Positions 1-7,291 of a DNA stretch of 64,000 nt are shown piece by piece; position 1 is the stretch's first letter, and every line of letters starts with the position of its first letter. The notes below the pieces were generated by a model. That model ran no database searches. It worked only from the letters and a program-made list of their open reading frames with translations, and had not been told where the DNA came from. The translations under genes and the position numbers were made by a program. This stretch comes from Microbulbifer sp. MKSA007. GTDB lineage: Bacteria > Pseudomonadota > Gammaproteobacteria > Pseudomonadales > Cellvibrionaceae. The DNA lies in contig CP128433.1 in NCBI GenBank assembly GCA_032615215.1, positions 1,323,501 to 1,387,500 on the forward strand. Direction: 5' to 3'.

Positions 1-27
1 TGATGTTATTGGGTGCACCAGTTTCAT

Positions 28-228
28 CTATATCCACTTTAAGAATAACCCATCCTTCTTGACCTGCTTCAAGCATACTTTTGGGATATTTTCTCGGGGG
101 GCATTAACTGGGCTTCCTAATGTCACTTCATTTTTGAATGAAGGGAGATTTTTCACAGGTAGCACTTCGATAGTGGTGCATCCTGTAAAAAATAAGATAA
201 GTATCGAAGTGATAATTCTGATCTTCAT
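28..228 (-). CDS. small lipoprotein, probable integron cassette gene
   Basis: A 66-residue protein starting MKIRIITSIL followed by a hydrophobic run and the lipobox FFTGC, so it is probably a lipoprotein (signal peptidase II cleavage before Cys16). I use this Met rather than the in-frame one 24 codons upstream because it begins the signal peptide and lies 7 bases from the R' end of an attC-like site, as cassette genes usually do. The mature part is about 50 residues and I do not recognise a family. Transcribed leftwards like all other cassette genes here. Confidence 0.5.
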   Translation of the reverse strand: MKIRIITSILILFFTGCTTIEVLPVKNLPSFKNEVTLGSPVNAPRENIPKVCLKQVKKDGLFLKWI

Positions 229-235
229 ATGCTTA

Positions 236-330
236 TTAACGCTATGTTCAGCGACACGATGGTGAGTGACTTGAATGACGTTGCAATGTAATGAAAGCAT
301 AATTCAAAGCGTGCAGTATCGTGTCCGATC
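236..330 (-). other. attC-like recombination site (intron-flanked)
   Basis: Read on the minus strand it ends in an R'-like core GCGTTAATAAG next to the start of the lipoprotein gene. Internal arms GACACGAT (about 319-326) and ATCGTGTC (about 253-260) can pair, as in an attC hairpin. The outer R'' box is not clear, because a group II intron fragment begins just beyond it. Degenerate, and called mostly by analogy with the better sites at 1004 and 6580. Confidence 0.4.
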
Positions 331-339
331 CCAACATTG

Positions 340-645
340 TGGTACGCCCAGCATGGGCGTGAGCTAATGGGGTGAAAGTCCCATGTAGGAGGATCACCAT
401 TTAATGGGTTCCATTAAATGCTAACTACTAGCGAATGGCAACTGCAACACCGTGAGATCTTGTGGGGAGGATCAGAAGTCGCTAGCAAACTACGAACTGA
501 CGAACAGAAACATCCTACAAGGCTTAGCTTGGTGGCGAGGTGGCGAGGTGGCGAGGTGGCGAGGTGGCTAAGGGCACCTAAGCCGAGTGATCTAGCGGCT
601 AGAGTCAATCATGTAGCTGGGCATGATTCATGGGTGTCCTATTTG
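340..645 (+). mobile_element. group II intron fragment (domain I region), no ORF
   Basis: The stretch from about 340 contains hallmarks of a bacterial group II intron 5' region: CGCCCAGCATGGGCGTGAGC, GGTGAAAGTCCC, and later CTGACGAACAGAAACATCC followed by ACAAGGCT. No intron-encoded reverse transcriptase or domain V was found, so this is a truncated, inactive remnant. It lies on the plus strand, opposite to the cassette genes, and directly abuts an attC-like site. The 3' limit is approximate. A second copy of the first 130 bases lies at 1593. Confidence 0.6.
531..570. repeat. 8-bp tandem repeat, five copies
   Basis: Four exact copies of GGTGGCGA followed by GGTGGCTA, inside the group II intron remnant. 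Probably replication-slippage expansion in non-functional intron RNA. Confidence 0.9.
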
Positions 646-650
646 TGGCA

Positions 651-995
651 CTACAAGCCAGAATAACTTTGGTAAACCTCATGATCTTTGTAGCCTCCTT
701 GCTCGTTTAAGTTGATATATATTTGAATGGTGCAGTCATAGAGTAGCCAAAGAAATATAGATTCAAATTTACAGTCAGCCTCATTTTCTCGTACGATGGC
801 TTGATACCTAAAATAATGCTTGTCATAAGAGTGCGCAATGTTGGTTGAAGCTAAGTATTCTTCAATTACTTGCTGACTGTCGCCTTGCGAAAGATTTGCA
901 GAAATACTCTTCTGTATTTTTTCGACTGTATTGAGGCTATTACCCCAAGCAGGATTACCAATTATTGCTAGTACTAATATGATAGCTACCTTCAT
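651..995 (-). CDS. exported hypothetical protein, cassette gene
   Basis: A 114-residue protein with an N-terminal signal peptide (MKVAIILVLAIIGNPAWG, likely cut after AWG). The chosen start has a good ribosome site (AAGGAAGAG, about 3 bases before ATG) and lies just after the R' core of the attC site at 1004-1082. Two cysteines occur in the mature part (DCKF and YDCT), possibly a disulfide, consistent with a periplasmic location. No family recognised. Position and orientation fit an integron gene cassette. Confidence 0.6.
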   Translation of the reverse strand: MKVAIILVLAIIGNPAWGNSLNTVEKIQKSISANLSQGDSQQVIEEYLASTNIAHSYDKHYFRYQAIVRENEADCKFESIFLWLLYDCTIQIYINLNEQGGYKDHEVYQSYSGL

Positions 996-1003
996 TGCTC
1001 TTC

Positions 1004-1082
1004 CTTGAACGCCGAGTGCCATTTTTACCCGGTAGGCAAAGCACAGCTTTGACTGCCGGAACGTGTGAAATGCCTTGTTATA
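1004..1082 (-). other. integron attC site
   Basis: Read on the minus strand it opens with the R''-like core TATAACAAGGC, in which the TAA is also the stop codon of the upstream gene (1078-1527). It ends with an R'-like core GGCGTTCAAG just before the next gene. Between them are paired arms CCGGCAGTCAAAGC and GCTTTGCCTACCGG around a short loop. A stop codon inside R'' and a start codon just past R' are typical of integron cassettes. The R' core is degenerate. Confidence 0.6.
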
Positions 1083-1527
1083 CCTTTTCTAGTTTTAGGT
1101 AATGCCGACGAAACCAAAATTTAGGCTCCCTCTGAAAAATGGCCTCCCAAGAGAAAGACCTGAAGCCAAGTTCGCAAATACGTAGCCGCCAGCGCTCATT
1201 ACTATCAAAGATGCCGAACTCCAAGAGGTCTTCACCTTCGACTGTGAGCTCTTCAATAAATCCGAATCTATCTGGTGTTGAAACACGATCTATGATGCTG
1301 CCATTTTTACCAAGCAGGCTATACCAATAACTTACACCATCGTAATAATCATAATTAGAAATCAGCAGAGTAAGATCACCATATGAATATTCATGGCGCA
1401 GTTCATCTCCCGGCAACACTAATTTACGTGTACCATCGGAAACCACAATAGAGTATTCTCCATCGGGTTGTTCTTTCCCATTTGCAGGGCTGTAACTGTA
1501 AGATTTCTTCAAGACCCTACCTAGCAT
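1078..1527 (-). CDS. hypothetical protein, cassette gene
   Basis: About 149 residues if started at the ATG at 1527 (MLGRVLKKSYSY). The frame stays open upstream to 1608, but that part runs into attC and group II intron sequence. No strong ribosome site is visible, so the start is uncertain. The protein is soluble, rich in Tyr/Phe/Trp (motifs SYWYSLLGKNGS, FGIFDSNERWRLRI) and probably all-beta. I do not recognise the family. Its stop codon lies in the R'' core of the following attC site. Confidence 0.5.
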   Translation of the reverse strand: MLGRVLKKSYSYSPANGKEQPDGEYSIVVSDGTRKLVLPGDELRHEYSYGDLTLLISNYDYYDGVSYWYSLLGKNGSIIDRVSTPDRFGFIEELTVEGEDLLEFGIFDSNERWRLRICELGFRSFSWEAIFQREPKFWFRRHYLKLEKV

Positions 1528-1592
1528 AACGCCCATAGCTATGAGCAGTTTGTAGTGAGGAACGATCGGATAACTGGCCCGCCAGCCTGCGC
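1528..1592 (-). other. attC remnant interrupted by group II intron
   Basis: On the minus strand this reads CCAGTTATCCGATCG and then GGGCGTTATGC just before the gene at 1078-1527. Both resemble attC R' cores (compare CCAGTTATTAG at 6246 and GGCGTTATAAA at 6580). The outer half is replaced by group II intron sequence from 1593. No complete site is left. Confidence 0.35.
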
Positions 1593-1726
1593 ATGGTGCG
1601 CCCAGCATGGGCGTGAGCTAATGGGGTAAAATCCCCTGTAGGAAGATCACCACTTAATGACTGCATTAAATGCCAACTACCAGAGAATGGCAACTGCAAC
1701 ATCGTGAGGTTTGTGGGACGGTGTTA
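1593..1726 (+). mobile_element. second group II intron 5' fragment
   Basis: About 130 bases nearly identical to the start of the fragment at 340 (CGCCCAGCATGGGCGTGAGC, then ATGGCAACTGCAACA and the GTGAG box). It is cut off at about 1726, where sequence upstream of the RAYT transposase begins. Same plus-strand orientation and again next to an attC remnant. Confidence 0.6.
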
Positions 1727-1799
1727 ATCCTGGACACCCACCAAATAGAAAGTATAAACCGCCATCCCTATTGACAAAAGATTGAAATCCCACAAAATG

Positions 1800-1815
1800 C
1801 TGTATGTTTATACAG
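1800..1815. promoter_or_regulatory. LexA-like SOS box upstream of transposase
   Basis: CTGTATGTTTATACAG is a full CTGT-N8-ACAG match to the gammaproteobacterial LexA operator, with an AT-rich spacer. It ends 4 bases before the first possible start codon of the RAYT gene, and a TTGACA hexamer lies upstream at 1771-1776. One such match is expected by chance in roughly 64 kb, so this is suggestive only. Confidence 0.4.
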
Positions 1816-1819
1816 ATAA

Positions 1820-2821
1820 ATGCGCGTGCAGCCGATGACTCTACCGCGAAGCACCCAGATATCTCTTGATGCAACACCGTACTATCACTGTGTCTCCCGC
1901 TGTGTACGGCGTGCATTTCTCTGTGGCAGAGATACTGAATCCGGAAAAGATTACGAGCATCGGCGCGAATGGATTGAAAGCCGTATGCATAAGTTAGCCG
2001 AGGTGTTTGCGCTAGATATTGCCGCCTATGCAGTAATGAGTAATCACTACCATATAGTGCTCTATATCGACACAAAATCGGCTAACAAGTGGTCTCTTAC
2101 AGAGGTAATTACTCGCTGGCAAAAGCTATTCAAGGCTTCCAGCTTATCTCAGCGCTATCTTCAGGGCGATACTCTCGATCACGCTGAGGAAGACAGGCTA
2201 AAAGAGGTCGTTTCCCTATGGCGGGAGCGTCTAATGGATATCAGCTGGTTTATGCGCTGTTTAAACGAATCTATCGCCCGCCAGGCCAATGCTGAAGACA
2301 ACTGTACCGGCCGTTTTTGGGAAGGCCGGTTTAAGTCTCAGGCTTTACTGGATGAAAGAGCACTCGCCGCCTGTATGGCCTATGTAGACCTTAACCCCAT
2401 CCGTGCCAATATTGCCAAGACACCTGAAGAGTCTGATTACACTTCGATTCAACAGCGTATTCGTGCGGCAGTCTCAGGTAAGCAGCCCAAAAATCTCCTT
2501 CCGTTTGTCGGCGGTGAGCGTTTGAATATGCCGAAAGGGCTACCTTTCCAGCTGGATCACTATTTGGAGCTAGTGGACTGGAGCGGCCGGCATTTAGACC
2601 CCAGAAAACGAGGTTGTATTGCCGAAAACACGCCGCCTATTCTGGAGCGGCTCGGTATTTCACCCAAGTACTGGCTCTATCTCAGCCGGAATTTTGAAAG
2701 CCGCCTTAAAGGCTTGGTGGGGTCTGCAGAGGCGGTACAACAAGCTTGTACGCAACTCAATAAACGCTGGGTACACGGTATAAGCGACTGTCGGCGCCTC
2801 CTCTCAGCTACACCCTGCTAA
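1820..2821 (+). CDS. IS200-like / REP-associated (RAYT-type) HUH transposase
   Basis: A 333-residue single-strand DNA transposase of the Y1/IS200-like superfamily, in the RAYT group that acts on REP palindromes. The HUH metal-binding motif is in SNHYHIVLY (about residues 74-82). A candidate catalytic tyrosine lies in the DLNPIRA...SDYTS stretch (about residues 190-215). The N-terminus PRSTQISLDATPYYHCVSRC is typical of the full-length family, and the ATG at 1835 is an alternative start. The gene interrupts the cassette cluster, is preceded by a LexA-like box, and is followed by tandem REP-like hairpins. A decayed relative lies at 57342-57932. Confidence 0.85.
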   Translation: MRVQPMTLPRSTQISLDATPYYHCVSRCVRRAFLCGRDTESGKDYEHRREWIESRMHKLAEVFALDIAAYAVMSNHYHIVLYIDTKSANKWSLTEVITRWQKLFKASSLSQRYLQGDTLDHAEEDRLKEVVSLWRERLMDISWFMRCLNESIARQANAEDNCTGRFWEGRFKSQALLDERALAACMAYVDLNPIRANIAKTPEESDYTSIQQRIRAAVSGKQPKNLLPFVGGERLNMPKGLPFQLDHYLELVDWSGRHLDPRKRGCIAENTPPILERLGISPKYWLYLSRNFESRLKGLVGSAEAVQQACTQLNKRWVHGISDCRRLLSATPC

Positions 2822-2952
2822 TCTACCCCGTCCTCAAGTACTCAACAGCACGATTACCGCCCTTTGATCGAAAAACAGCGATCCCAATAGCCTGAAGACC
2901 AATTCCAAGTATTTAATCTCCTTTACCTGTAAACCAAAGAGAAAGAGCCGCC

Positions 2953-3078
2953 AGAGAGGGAGGTAGTTTTATTGCCGGCACCACCTCCCAGTCTTTGGCT
3001 GTCCTAGATCTTCTTTCAGAGAGGGAGGTAGTTCTATTGCCGGCACCACCTCCCAGTCTTTGGCTGTCCTAGATCTTC
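2953..3078 (+). repeat. two tandem REP-like palindromic units
   Basis: Two 61-base units, starting at 2953 and 3018 (65-base period), are identical except for about one base. Each contains a hairpin with arms GGGAGGT and ACCTCCC (2958-2964/2983-2989 and 3023-3029/3048-3054) around GCCGGC. Lying 130 bases after a RAYT gene, they are good candidates for its REP substrate. Confidence 0.7.
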
Positions 3079-3262
3079 CGCCGCTGACTCATAAATAGGC
3101 GTAACCCACCAGCTACCACCTGGGGGTGGAAAAAATGGTGGAACACAGCAGCATCGTTGGGTAGGGATTCATTGCGGATAGGGGATCGCCCATTACGGCC
3201 CCGTATGATGGATAGGGCGTGGACCGGTAGCTAGAAACTACCGGCTACCTGATTTAGCCATA
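3079..3262. terminator. non-coding tail with hairpin downstream of HEPN gene
   Basis: Between the REP repeats and the stop of the HEPN gene there is a hairpin with 7-bp arms CCGGTAG (3224-3230) and CTACCGG (3238-3244). It could end minus-strand transcription of the DUF262-HEPN operon, but no run of T follows. Nothing else is seen here. Confidence 0.35.
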
Positions 3263-4066
3263 CTAGGAGACTTCCACCTTGTCTGAAATAGTACTGGCAA
3301 TAAGTTGTACCAAACCTAGCTGCAGGTATACGATCTTATTTTTTCTCGACTCCAATACGTTAACACTCTCACCATTTTCAAAGTCATTTCCATGTGCAAC
3401 TTCGTGCCTCTTCTGATTTATTTCATCTAGAAACACTTGCCATAAAGTTCTTTCTTTAGATTTATTTTTGCTGGTCTGAATCCCAAGCGCTTCTTTAGTG
3501 CATGGATAAGGAAAATTATTTGTGCTAGCTTTTAGATATTGCTTGGATACACTTATTTTATTTTCTAACTCCTTGTCTGACTCAGAAAATACTTCATCTA
3601 GCGTTGACTTGTGTAGTTTGGTGAAAACATCATTTACCCCAAAGTTTTCAAAAATTGTCTTTATTACATCCGGTTTGGGGTTTTTATTTGAGGATTTCAA
3701 AAATGGCTCATGGCTAATCTTCCCTCCTACTTCACAAAATTTTTCAATTAATTTCTTTAGCTTTGATTCATAATTTCCATTCACTTCATGTTGCTCACCC
3801 AAGTATTTTCTGCAGTATGTACGCTGCATGGCAATGGAGAGGTTGCCAAATGCAAGTTCTTGATTGACGTCTCTTACAATTGCTTTCACTAAATCCTTGG
3901 TGAATCCTTCTAGGTGGGCAACAATCAATACAGTTATCGATCTACAAAGAGCGTTATAAAGTTCGGAATTGGATTCTTCATGTTTTTTTGCCTCATTCAA
4001 TAAAGTGTCTACTTCCTTCCATTTTTCATCTAATTGCTCTACGAAATCTAAAAGATAAGTAGACAT
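3263..4066 (-). CDS. MAE_28990/MAE_18760-like HEPN nuclease-type protein
   Basis: A 267-residue, largely helical protein. The C-terminal part contains INQKRHEVAHGN (about residues 216-227), matching the R-x4-6-H active-site motif of HEPN ribonucleases. The N-terminal segment YNALCRSITVLIVAHLEGFTKD fits the MAE_28990-type HEPN family. Its start codon overlaps the stop codon of the DUF262 gene (TAATG), so the two are translationally coupled. HEPN RNases paired with DUF262 proteins are predicted defence or toxin-like modules in bacteria. I infer that this is the RNase effector, kept in check or triggered by its partner. Confidence 0.75.
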   Translation of the reverse strand: MSTYLLDFVEQLDEKWKEVDTLLNEAKKHEESNSELYNALCRSITVLIVAHLEGFTKDLVKAIVRDVNQELAFGNLSIAMQRTYCRKYLGEQHEVNGNYESKLKKLIEKFCEVGGKISHEPFLKSSNKNPKPDVIKTIFENFGVNDVFTKLHKSTLDEVFSESDKELENKISVSKQYLKASTNNFPYPCTKEALGIQTSKNKSKERTLWQVFLDEINQKRHEVAHGNDFENGESVNVLESRKNKIVYLQLGLVQLIASTISDKVEVS

Positions 4067-5148
4067 TACTTTACTGCCTCGAGACCTTTGCTAATACGGG
4101 TGGCTAATTTGGAGACATCATTCACGCTACCTTCAACTGATGAAAAATATTCCTGATCATTAAATAGTTCTCTAAAGCTTTCTAAGTTTAAAGGTATATC
4201 TTTTTTAGAGTTAACAACTGCTAAAACTAATGAATCGAACACTGCAGCATTGAATTTTGACATTCGCTTTAATTGATTTTCTTCACTCTTATATTTTGCA
4301 AAAGGGGCTTCATCATTGGCTGCATTTATATGAGAGAAAGCATCTTCAAAATCATGCCTCATTTCATCAATTGTGCTCTGATCGAAAGAGTTAAATTCTT
4401 GCATCTTCTCGGTCAGAAATGATTTAAACCCGCCCCTATATTCTTTGTAACCATTTTCATGTGAGATCGCGAAGAACCTTAAAACCAATTCTTCATCTTC
4501 CATTTTCTTGACTCTTTTACCTTCCGGATCAAGTTGGCATGCGGCAACGAAATTTTGGTTTTTTGCTAGTTCCTTTATGAGTTGCTTAAAAGGCCCACGA
4601 CATGTTGCATTTCTTAATTCCTGTGGCTCTAATTTCACTGAGCCAGAATTTAATCGTTCAAAAATATCATATTTGACTTGCCCATCAAGAGTAGAGTCTA
4701 TACGTAAACACCTGATGGTTCTCTCTTCTAGTCGTCTAACTAAAAATGGTGGAAGATCTCTATAGTAGGCGTTGTTTAGGTCTGTTAAAACGTCAAGCCC
4801 CTGCAAGCAATATTTGTTTTTGAAGAAACCATGCACAGCAGTTAGTCTTTGTTGGCCGTCAATAACGGAATAGCGAGCAATATCATCATCAACATCGTCA
4901 TCGACATCAACATCCTGAGATATATAAACGAAAGGTACAGGGATATTTAAAATTAAACTTTCAATCAATCTAGAGGAAAAGTCATCTGTCCAGCGATGGT
5001 TTCTCTGATACTCAGGATTTAGTTTGATTATATTCTTATCTATTTTTTTTACTAACGTTTCCAAGTCATACTCAATAGTTTGAGTTCTAACTGTTCTTTC
5101 TTTAGCTTTCTTTTGGAGGATTTCCAGCTTTTCTTTTAATCCTGTCAT
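4066..5148 (-). CDS. DUF262-domain protein (GmrSD/SspE N-domain-like)
   Basis: A 360-residue protein with DUF262 (ParB/Srx-like fold) motifs: PEYQRNHRW (about 45-53), VIDGQQRLTAVHGFF (about 95-109), and FERLNSGSVKLEPQELRNA (about 162-180). In GmrSD, BrxU and SspE the DUF262 domain binds or hydrolyses nucleotide and senses modified DNA, with an HNH DUF1524 domain cutting. Here DUF1524 is absent and a separate HEPN gene overlaps downstream, suggesting a two-component defence pair. A good Shine-Dalgarno (AAGAGGAAG) precedes ATG. An Asp-rich insert (DVDVDDDVDDD, near residue 80) lies just before the DGQQR motif. Confidence 0.8.
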   Translation of the reverse strand: MTGLKEKLEILQKKAKERTVRTQTIEYDLETLVKKIDKNIIKLNPEYQRNHRWTDDFSSRLIESLILNIPVPFVYISQDVDVDDDVDDDIARYSVIDGQQRLTAVHGFFKNKYCLQGLDVLTDLNNAYYRDLPPFLVRRLEERTIRCLRIDSTLDGQVKYDIFERLNSGSVKLEPQELRNATCRGPFKQLIKELAKNQNFVAACQLDPEGKRVKKMEDEELVLRFFAISHENGYKEYRGGFKSFLTEKMQEFNSFDQSTIDEMRHDFEDAFSHINAANDEAPFAKYKSEENQLKRMSKFNAAVFDSLVLAVVNSKKDIPLNLESFRELFNDQEYFSSVEGSVNDVSKLATRISKGLEAVK

Positions 5149-5784
5149 GTCTTCCTCTTAACAATGATATTAGAATTGAATACATGGAGGCTAACAATGT
5201 ATTCAAAAGCGGCAGCATTATATCACCAGTCAATATATCCCAAGAGGAGAAAACCCCTCTCGTCAGAAAAAACATATAAATCAGTATGTTAGCCTGAACT
5301 GGTGGGAAATTATTCTAGTGGATATATTGCGACTGTTCTTGATATCTGTCATTAAGAGTGCAGTAAAACAACAATATGTATATAAAATCAGCAAAATGAA
5401 GCCGCTGGGGAGGATCTATTGTTTCTGGGTAAAACGAAAGGCATGGAAGAGTACCAGTCTTAACGACCATTTTAATACGCAACTGAAAATTATCAAAGCG
5501 TGAGCAGCGAAAAATATAGGCACAGAAATAATCTTATTGGATTTTATTCAGTTTGTTTTAGTGTCAAAGCTGCGTAAAATCGGTGGATATTTATTGGTAT
5601 TTGGGCCGTCATTAAACAGACTTCTAAAAGCCGATGACCAAGTGATTCGAGAATTCCCTAAAAACCATTCCCTCAAAGGAGAACGGTAGCGTGACGTAAG
5701 AGTAAGTAAAAGGCGCTGACCCAAGGTGCGCTAACACCTGGGGCCAGCTAACCAAATTGATAATCGACCTATCAAAATGGCTAT
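5149..5784. other. non-coding stretch and conserved csrA leader start
   Basis: 5149-5640 is AT-rich, and I see no credible gene (a 61-codon plus-strand ORF at 5318 has no support). From about 5655 the sequence is a close copy, in opposite orientation, of 46290-46420. It starts TTCCCTCAAAGGAGAACGG and continues without break into the small ORF and csrA copy below, so it is part of a duplicated leader. Confidence 0.5.
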
Positions 5785-5958
5785 ATGGATCATACGCTAG
5801 AAACCCGCTCGTCTTCAATAAAGTGGAGTTCATTCAGTAGTTTGGGGCATGTTCCCTGGCTCTGGAAGTGTTGCGTCTGCCTTTTCTACCTCTATGCCTA
5901 CCGTTCTCGCGCTCCACCTGATGCTTCCTTAACAGTTACTTTCAAATCCTTCCATTAA
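5785..5958 (+). CDS. small ORF upstream of csrA copy 1
   Basis: 57 codons, M-D-H-T-L-E-T-R..., with a hydrophobic/aromatic middle (CVCLFYLYAYRSRAPP). Its counterpart upstream of the third csrA copy (46088-46285) keeps the frame, start and core (RLFYFYAYRSRAPP), while the DNA differs at many positions. That suggests either a translated small protein or a shared vestige of a longer gene. It ends 41 bases before csrA. No function is known. Confidence 0.35.
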   Translation: MDHTLETRSSSIKWSSFSSLGHVPWLWKCCVCLFYLYAYRSRAPPDASLTVTFKSFH

Positions 5959-5999
5959 GGGAGGTCTACGCATGGTTTGAGTATTAATAGGAAACAAAT

Positions 6000-6188
6000 A
6001 TGTTGATCTTAAAGCGCCGAACGGGTGAAAACTTACGGATTGGAGCGAATGTCTCAATTACGGTGTTAGAAGTTAAGGGTAATCAGGTAAAGATAGGCAT
6101 ACGTGCTCCCAAATCTCTACCCGTTCACCGTGAGGAAATCTATAGACGTTTGCAAAAGGAGGGGGTGTTGGGGGATGGAGTTGGTTGA
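6000..6188 (+). CDS. csrA: CsrA family RNA-binding regulator, copy 1
   Basis: 62 residues, the normal size for CsrA/RsmA. MLILKRRTGENLRIG, VKGNQVKIGIRAPK and VHREEIYRR match the family; the RNA-contacting Leu4, Arg6/7 and the Arg of HREEIY are all kept. AGGA lies 8 bases before ATG. CsrA dimers bind ANGGA motifs in mRNA leaders and repress or activate translation. This is an accessory copy rather than the usual core gene: it sits in a cassette cluster facing minus-strand cassettes and is duplicated at 7292. A GC hairpin (GCGCCC...GGGCGC, about 6200-6218) follows the stop. Confidence 0.85.
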   Translation: MLILKRRTGENLRIGANVSITVLEVKGNQVKIGIRAPKSLPVHREEIYRRLQKEGVLGDGVG

Positions 6189-6245
6189 GATTACGAAGCG
6201 CCCTAAGCAAGGGCGCGCGTTGGCGAGTCCAGTCCGCTGGGCGAT

Positions 6246-6325
6246 CTAATAACTGGCAGATGGAGCGTATCGTAAGCTGCCCGACGCGTGTCTTTCACGC
6301 GTGAAGTTTATTAGCTTGTTATAAG
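6246..6325 (-). other. integron attC site
   Basis: On the minus strand R'' is CTTATAACAAG (6315-6325), containing the stop codon of the preceding cassette gene. R' is CCAGTTATTAG (6246-6256), and the two outer boxes are roughly complementary. The interior has CACGCGT arms. It separates csrA copy 1 from the cassette at 6319. Confidence 0.5.
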
Positions 6326-6573
6326 CTACCATGTACCTCTCTCTTATTTTCAAGATCTTCACCACAAAATGGGCAGTATCTTATAAGGAGGTGATGAGAG
6401 CACATCTGTGAGCCAACTTCCCCTTCATAACCATCCTCAATATCAAATTCAGTTGCAGATTGCCACTGCGAAAGAACCCAACCCCATGCCACCCGATTAA
6501 TTTTTTGATAGAAAATTTCAGCATCTTCGTACTGATTTTGTCTACAACAATGCTTTAATTTTTCTTTACTCAT
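6319..6573 (-). CDS. hypothetical cassette protein with C-terminal CPFCG motif
   Basis: 84 residues. Cysteine pairs HCC (residues 8-10) and RYCPFCGEDL (about 65-74), plus CSHH, could form a zinc-binding site. YCPFCG-type ends are common in small cassette proteins, but I cannot name a family. The start lies 7 bases past the attC R' core at 6580 and the stop lies in R'' of the next attC, so this is a textbook cassette layout. Confidence 0.6.
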   Translation of the reverse strand: MSKEKLKHCCRQNQYEDAEIFYQKINRVAWGWVLSQWQSATEFDIEDGYEGEVGSQMCSHHLLIRYCPFCGEDLENKREVHGSL

Positions 6574-6579
6574 ATGGAT

Positions 6580-6669
6580 TTATAACGCCTTTGTAATGGG
6601 CAGCCTTGTGGCGAAGACACGCTTAAGGTCGGCCAGTCCGAAGGACGATCGTCGACAAACTTGTTATAA
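6580..6669 (-). other. integron attC site (best in window)
   Basis: Minus strand: R'' TTTATAACAAG (6659-6669) and R' GGCGTTATAAA (6580-6590), about 90 bases in all. The middle has GTCC/GGAC arms (GATCGTCC...GGACTGGCC). Core sequences, length and palindromic organisation are those of a classical attC, and genes on both sides begin or end within a few bases of it. Confidence 0.75.
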
Positions 6670-6676
6670 ATCGTTG

Positions 6677-7018
6677 CTAAGTACAAGTGAATGAAAACGT
6701 TAACCGACAATCTATGTGTTTTAGCAATTGGTTCACAATATTTGGGGCTTCCCATATTTCAGTATCACTGCCAGTAGATATCGAAAGAAATATATCACAC
6801 GACTCTGCGGCAATTTGGTATTTACTAAAGAAAGCCACTATTTCTGCCATGGTATCTTCATTCAGAGGAATACGTCCCACAAAGCAAGGATTCTTGAAAT
6901 GTGCCCGATACTTTGACAGCTTAACCTCATGGACGAGATTGCCAGCTTGCTCCTCTGTTAACTCCAGAAACCGAAAGCTAACATAGTCTTTAAAATGATA
7001 ATCTCGATGATTTGACAT
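6677..7018 (-). CDS. hypothetical cassette protein
   Basis: 113 residues, soluble, no signal peptide or membrane segment; motif VGRIPLNEDTMAEIVAFFSKY in the middle. No family recognised. It ends 7 bases before the attC at 6580. Upstream lies repeat R1 with a conserved promoter-like pair of hexamers, so it is the first gene of its cassette run. Confidence 0.6.
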   Translation of the reverse strand: MSNHRDYHFKDYVSFRFLELTEEQAGNLVHEVKLSKYRAHFKNPCFVGRIPLNEDTMAEIVAFFSKYQIAAESCDIFLSISTGSDTEIWEAPNIVNQLLKHIDCRLTFSFTCT

Positions 7019-7035
7019 ATTTTAGGTTTATAAAG

Positions 7036-7213
7036 TTTATATAGTAATCATTCTGACTATTATTATCATGATTACCATCCTGGGATCAATCTTACGAAGA
7101 AGTGCGTAAAAATTTCGAGGAATTAATAAATCACATGCAAGTCCGAATTCTTGCTCCAGATGCGTAAATGATCACTTTGCCCACTATCCCCAATAAATAG
7201 ACTTTCTTTAACT
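7036..7213 (-). repeat. repeat R, copy 1, with promoter for cassettes
   Basis: 178 bases about 80 percent identical by eye to 8727-8903. Both copies lie directly upstream (minus strand) of a first cassette gene. Both keep a promoter-like TTGATC/T, 16 bases, GATAAT (here 7084-7089 and 7062-7067) and TTACTATATAAA at the edge where similarity stops. I infer an attI/Pc-like landing platform without integrase. Confidence 0.6.
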
Positions 7214-7291
7214 CATTTCCTTAAAAGTTACTTTCAAATCCTTCCATTAAGGGAGGTCTACGCATGGTTTGAGTGTTAATAGGAAGCAAAT

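Noticed and set aside
2953..3078. CRISPR array
   Set aside because: Only two adjacent units with no unique spacers; explained as tandem REP-like hairpins. No other regularly spaced repeats or cas genes in the window.
5318..5503. 61-codon plus-strand ORF
   Set aside because: No ribosome site, no conserved motif, AT-rich spacer.
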